A stretch of 52,060 nucleotides of DNA from NCBI RefSeq assembly GCF_000401215.1, contig NZ_ASRV01000164.1:1-52060 (forward strand), read 5' to 3'. The notes beneath the pieces were generated by a model. The model worked only from the letters and a program-made list of their open reading frames with translations, ran no database searches and had not been told where the DNA came from. Origin of the DNA: Clostridium sartagoforme AAU1. Its GTDB lineage: Bacteria; Bacillota; Clostridia; Clostridiales; Clostridiaceae. Positions 51,211-52,060 of the stretch are shown here, piece after piece; position 1 is the stretch's first letter, and the number at the start of each line of letters is the position of its first letter. Made by a program: the position numbers and the translations under genes.

Positions 51211-51810
51211 TTAAGTCCGCGCAATTTGATTAGCAACAGCTTCAAATAATAACTCTCTAACTCCTTCATAATTATATTGCTGTAAATCTCCCTTTTGAGA
51301 GCCTATTAATAAAGCTGATCTTAAAACTCCAGCTATAACGCCTGGGTCTTCATCGATAATCTCCTTAGATTCTTGACGTGACTTTATAAACTCCATAAGA
51401 GGTACAATGCTTCTTAGATTCTCTGAGCCAACATACTCTGGATTTAGCTTCCTAGATACAAGTTTGTACTCCTCTATATTGTAAACTAGCCTTTGAGTTA
51501 AAATCTTAGATTCTAGTTCCAAAGTCATAATATTTAAATACATCTTTATGGCTGAACGTATATCCTTAGCAGCAATAACCTTTGGCCAAACCTCCTTTTC
51601 AATTTGCTCTCCCTCATATGCTAACAATTCCATATATAACATTTCTTTTGACTGGAAAAATAGATAAAAAGAGCTTTTTGCAATACCAACTGATGAAGTA
51701 ATATCCTCAAAAGAGGTACTCTTAAAACCCTTATCTATAAAGAAACGATAGGCAACTTCAAGCAATTCTTCTCTAATTTTTTCTTTTTCTAACTCTGTAA
51801 ATTTAGCCAT
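51211..51810 (-). CDS. TetR/AcrR family transcriptional regulator
   Basis: 199 residues. The N-terminal HTH (about 10-55) has EELLEVAYRFFIDKGFKSTSFEDITSSVGIAKSSFYLFFQSKEMLYMELL, fully TetR-like. The C-terminal ligand domain is all-helical and unspecific. It is the first gene of the apparent TetR/hydrolase/Mph-like unit. An inverted repeat over its own transcript start suggests autorepression. Confidence 0.93.
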   Translation of the reverse strand: MAKFTELEKEKIREELLEVAYRFFIDKGFKSTSFEDITSSVGIAKSSFYLFFQSKEMLYMELLAYEGEQIEKEVWPKVIAAKDIRSAIKMYLNIMTLELESKILTQRLVYNIEEYKLVSRKLNPEYVGSENLRSIVPLMEFIKSRQESKEIIDEDPGVIAGVLRSALLIGSQKGDLQQYNYEGVRELLFEAVANQIART

Positions 51811-51841
51811 AATATAAAGTACCTCCCTATTTTATAAACAC

Positions 51842-51895
51842 AAAAACAAAATATTTATTTGTTTTTATATTAGCATAGATTATTTTACAATTCAA
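51842..51895 (-). promoter_or_regulatory. Promoter and operator of the TetR gene
   Basis: On the minus strand TTGAAT (51895-51890) and TAATAT (51872-51867) are separated by 17 bp. AAAAACAAA (51842-51850) and TTTGTTTTT (51858-51866) form a perfect 9-bp inverted repeat directly after the -10 box. Confidence 0.7.
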
Positions 51896-51994
51896 GTACT
51901 TTATTTGTTATCCATCCTTTCCCTCGTCCTAACGAATTCACCTTTTCTATCTCCTCTACCCTAACTAATTTTAGGCCGATTTTTTTACTAAAAA

Positions 51995-52036
51995 TAAACC
52001 CTCGATATGTTCTCACAAATACACATCAAGGGTTTA
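51995..52036 (-). terminator. Terminator of a gene beyond the right edge
   Basis: TAAACCCT-C-GAT (51995-52006) pairs with ATC-A-AGGGTTTA (52025-52036). The odd position is G-U only in minus-strand RNA, so it probably ends a leftward gene outside the window. The remaining DNA at the right edge shows no gene. Confidence 0.6.
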
Positions 52037-52060
52037 AGTTGAGTTGATAAATTTACTTTT

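Noticed and set aside
1-52060. CRISPR arrays, transposons, phage genes, tRNA or rRNA
   Set aside because: No regularly spaced repeats, transposase, integrase or structural RNA signatures were seen in the window.

Overview
The window is very AT-rich, has strong GGAGG-type ribosome binding sites and closely packed genes, and carries Gram-positive families: Gram-positive-type OppD, lipoproteins with a lipobox, Firmicutes-type TetR, PadR regulators, L-box and fluoride riboswitches, rubredoxin and ferredoxin-type oxidoreductases. This fits an anaerobic Clostridium (Clostridiaceae). The species cannot be told from the sequence. No tRNA, rRNA, CRISPR array, transposase or integrase was seen.

Left part (1-18.5 kb), almost all on the minus strand: a broken 7TM-DISM sensor with a TetR regulator; an SDR oxidoreductase; a chemotaxis receptor; a three-gene amino-acid ABC transporter behind a lysine riboswitch (promoter, aptamer and two terminators all visible); a two-gene DUF1538 membrane protein / tandem P-II-like protein unit; a complete oppABCDF oligopeptide importer with a large intercistronic repeat between oppA and oppB; and an N-acyl-D-amino-acid deacylase. 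A cold-shock gene follows on the plus strand.

Middle (19-27.7 kb): a nickel module. It holds an ECF-type Ni/Co importer (ATPase, CbiQ, CbiM with a fused C-terminal extension), a DUF5692-like membrane protein, hypA, a large Fe-S/FAD oxidoreductase (frameshifted) and hypB. It lies next to a divergent FCD-type GntR regulator, and two near-identical TGGT-N3-ACCA operators sit in the shared promoter region. No nickel enzyme lies in the window.

Right part (27.7-52 kb): small regulatory and stress units. These include an XRE-AbrB fusion regulator, a WYL regulator with a flavin-binding partner, rubredoxin, a PadR/DUF4180 unit, an ECF sigma/anti-sigma-like/tandem-repeat membrane protein operon, a flavodoxin, a CPA-type antiporter behind a fluoride riboswitch, a chromate transporter, and a PadR plus FetAB-like iron exporter. 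The last 11 kb is enriched in drug-response functions: a Drr-like ABC exporter, a KTR zinc-ribbon protein, PadR/DUF1048 genes, AraC-GyrI, a Vat-like acetyltransferase, a macrolide-phosphotransferase-like kinase, and several regulators with visible operators.

Four genes are interrupted at short A/T homopolymers, and each is restored by adding one A. This points either to systematic homopolymer undercalls in the assembly or to slippage-type phase variation. Where a start is given inside a longer open frame, it was chosen from the ribosome binding site.
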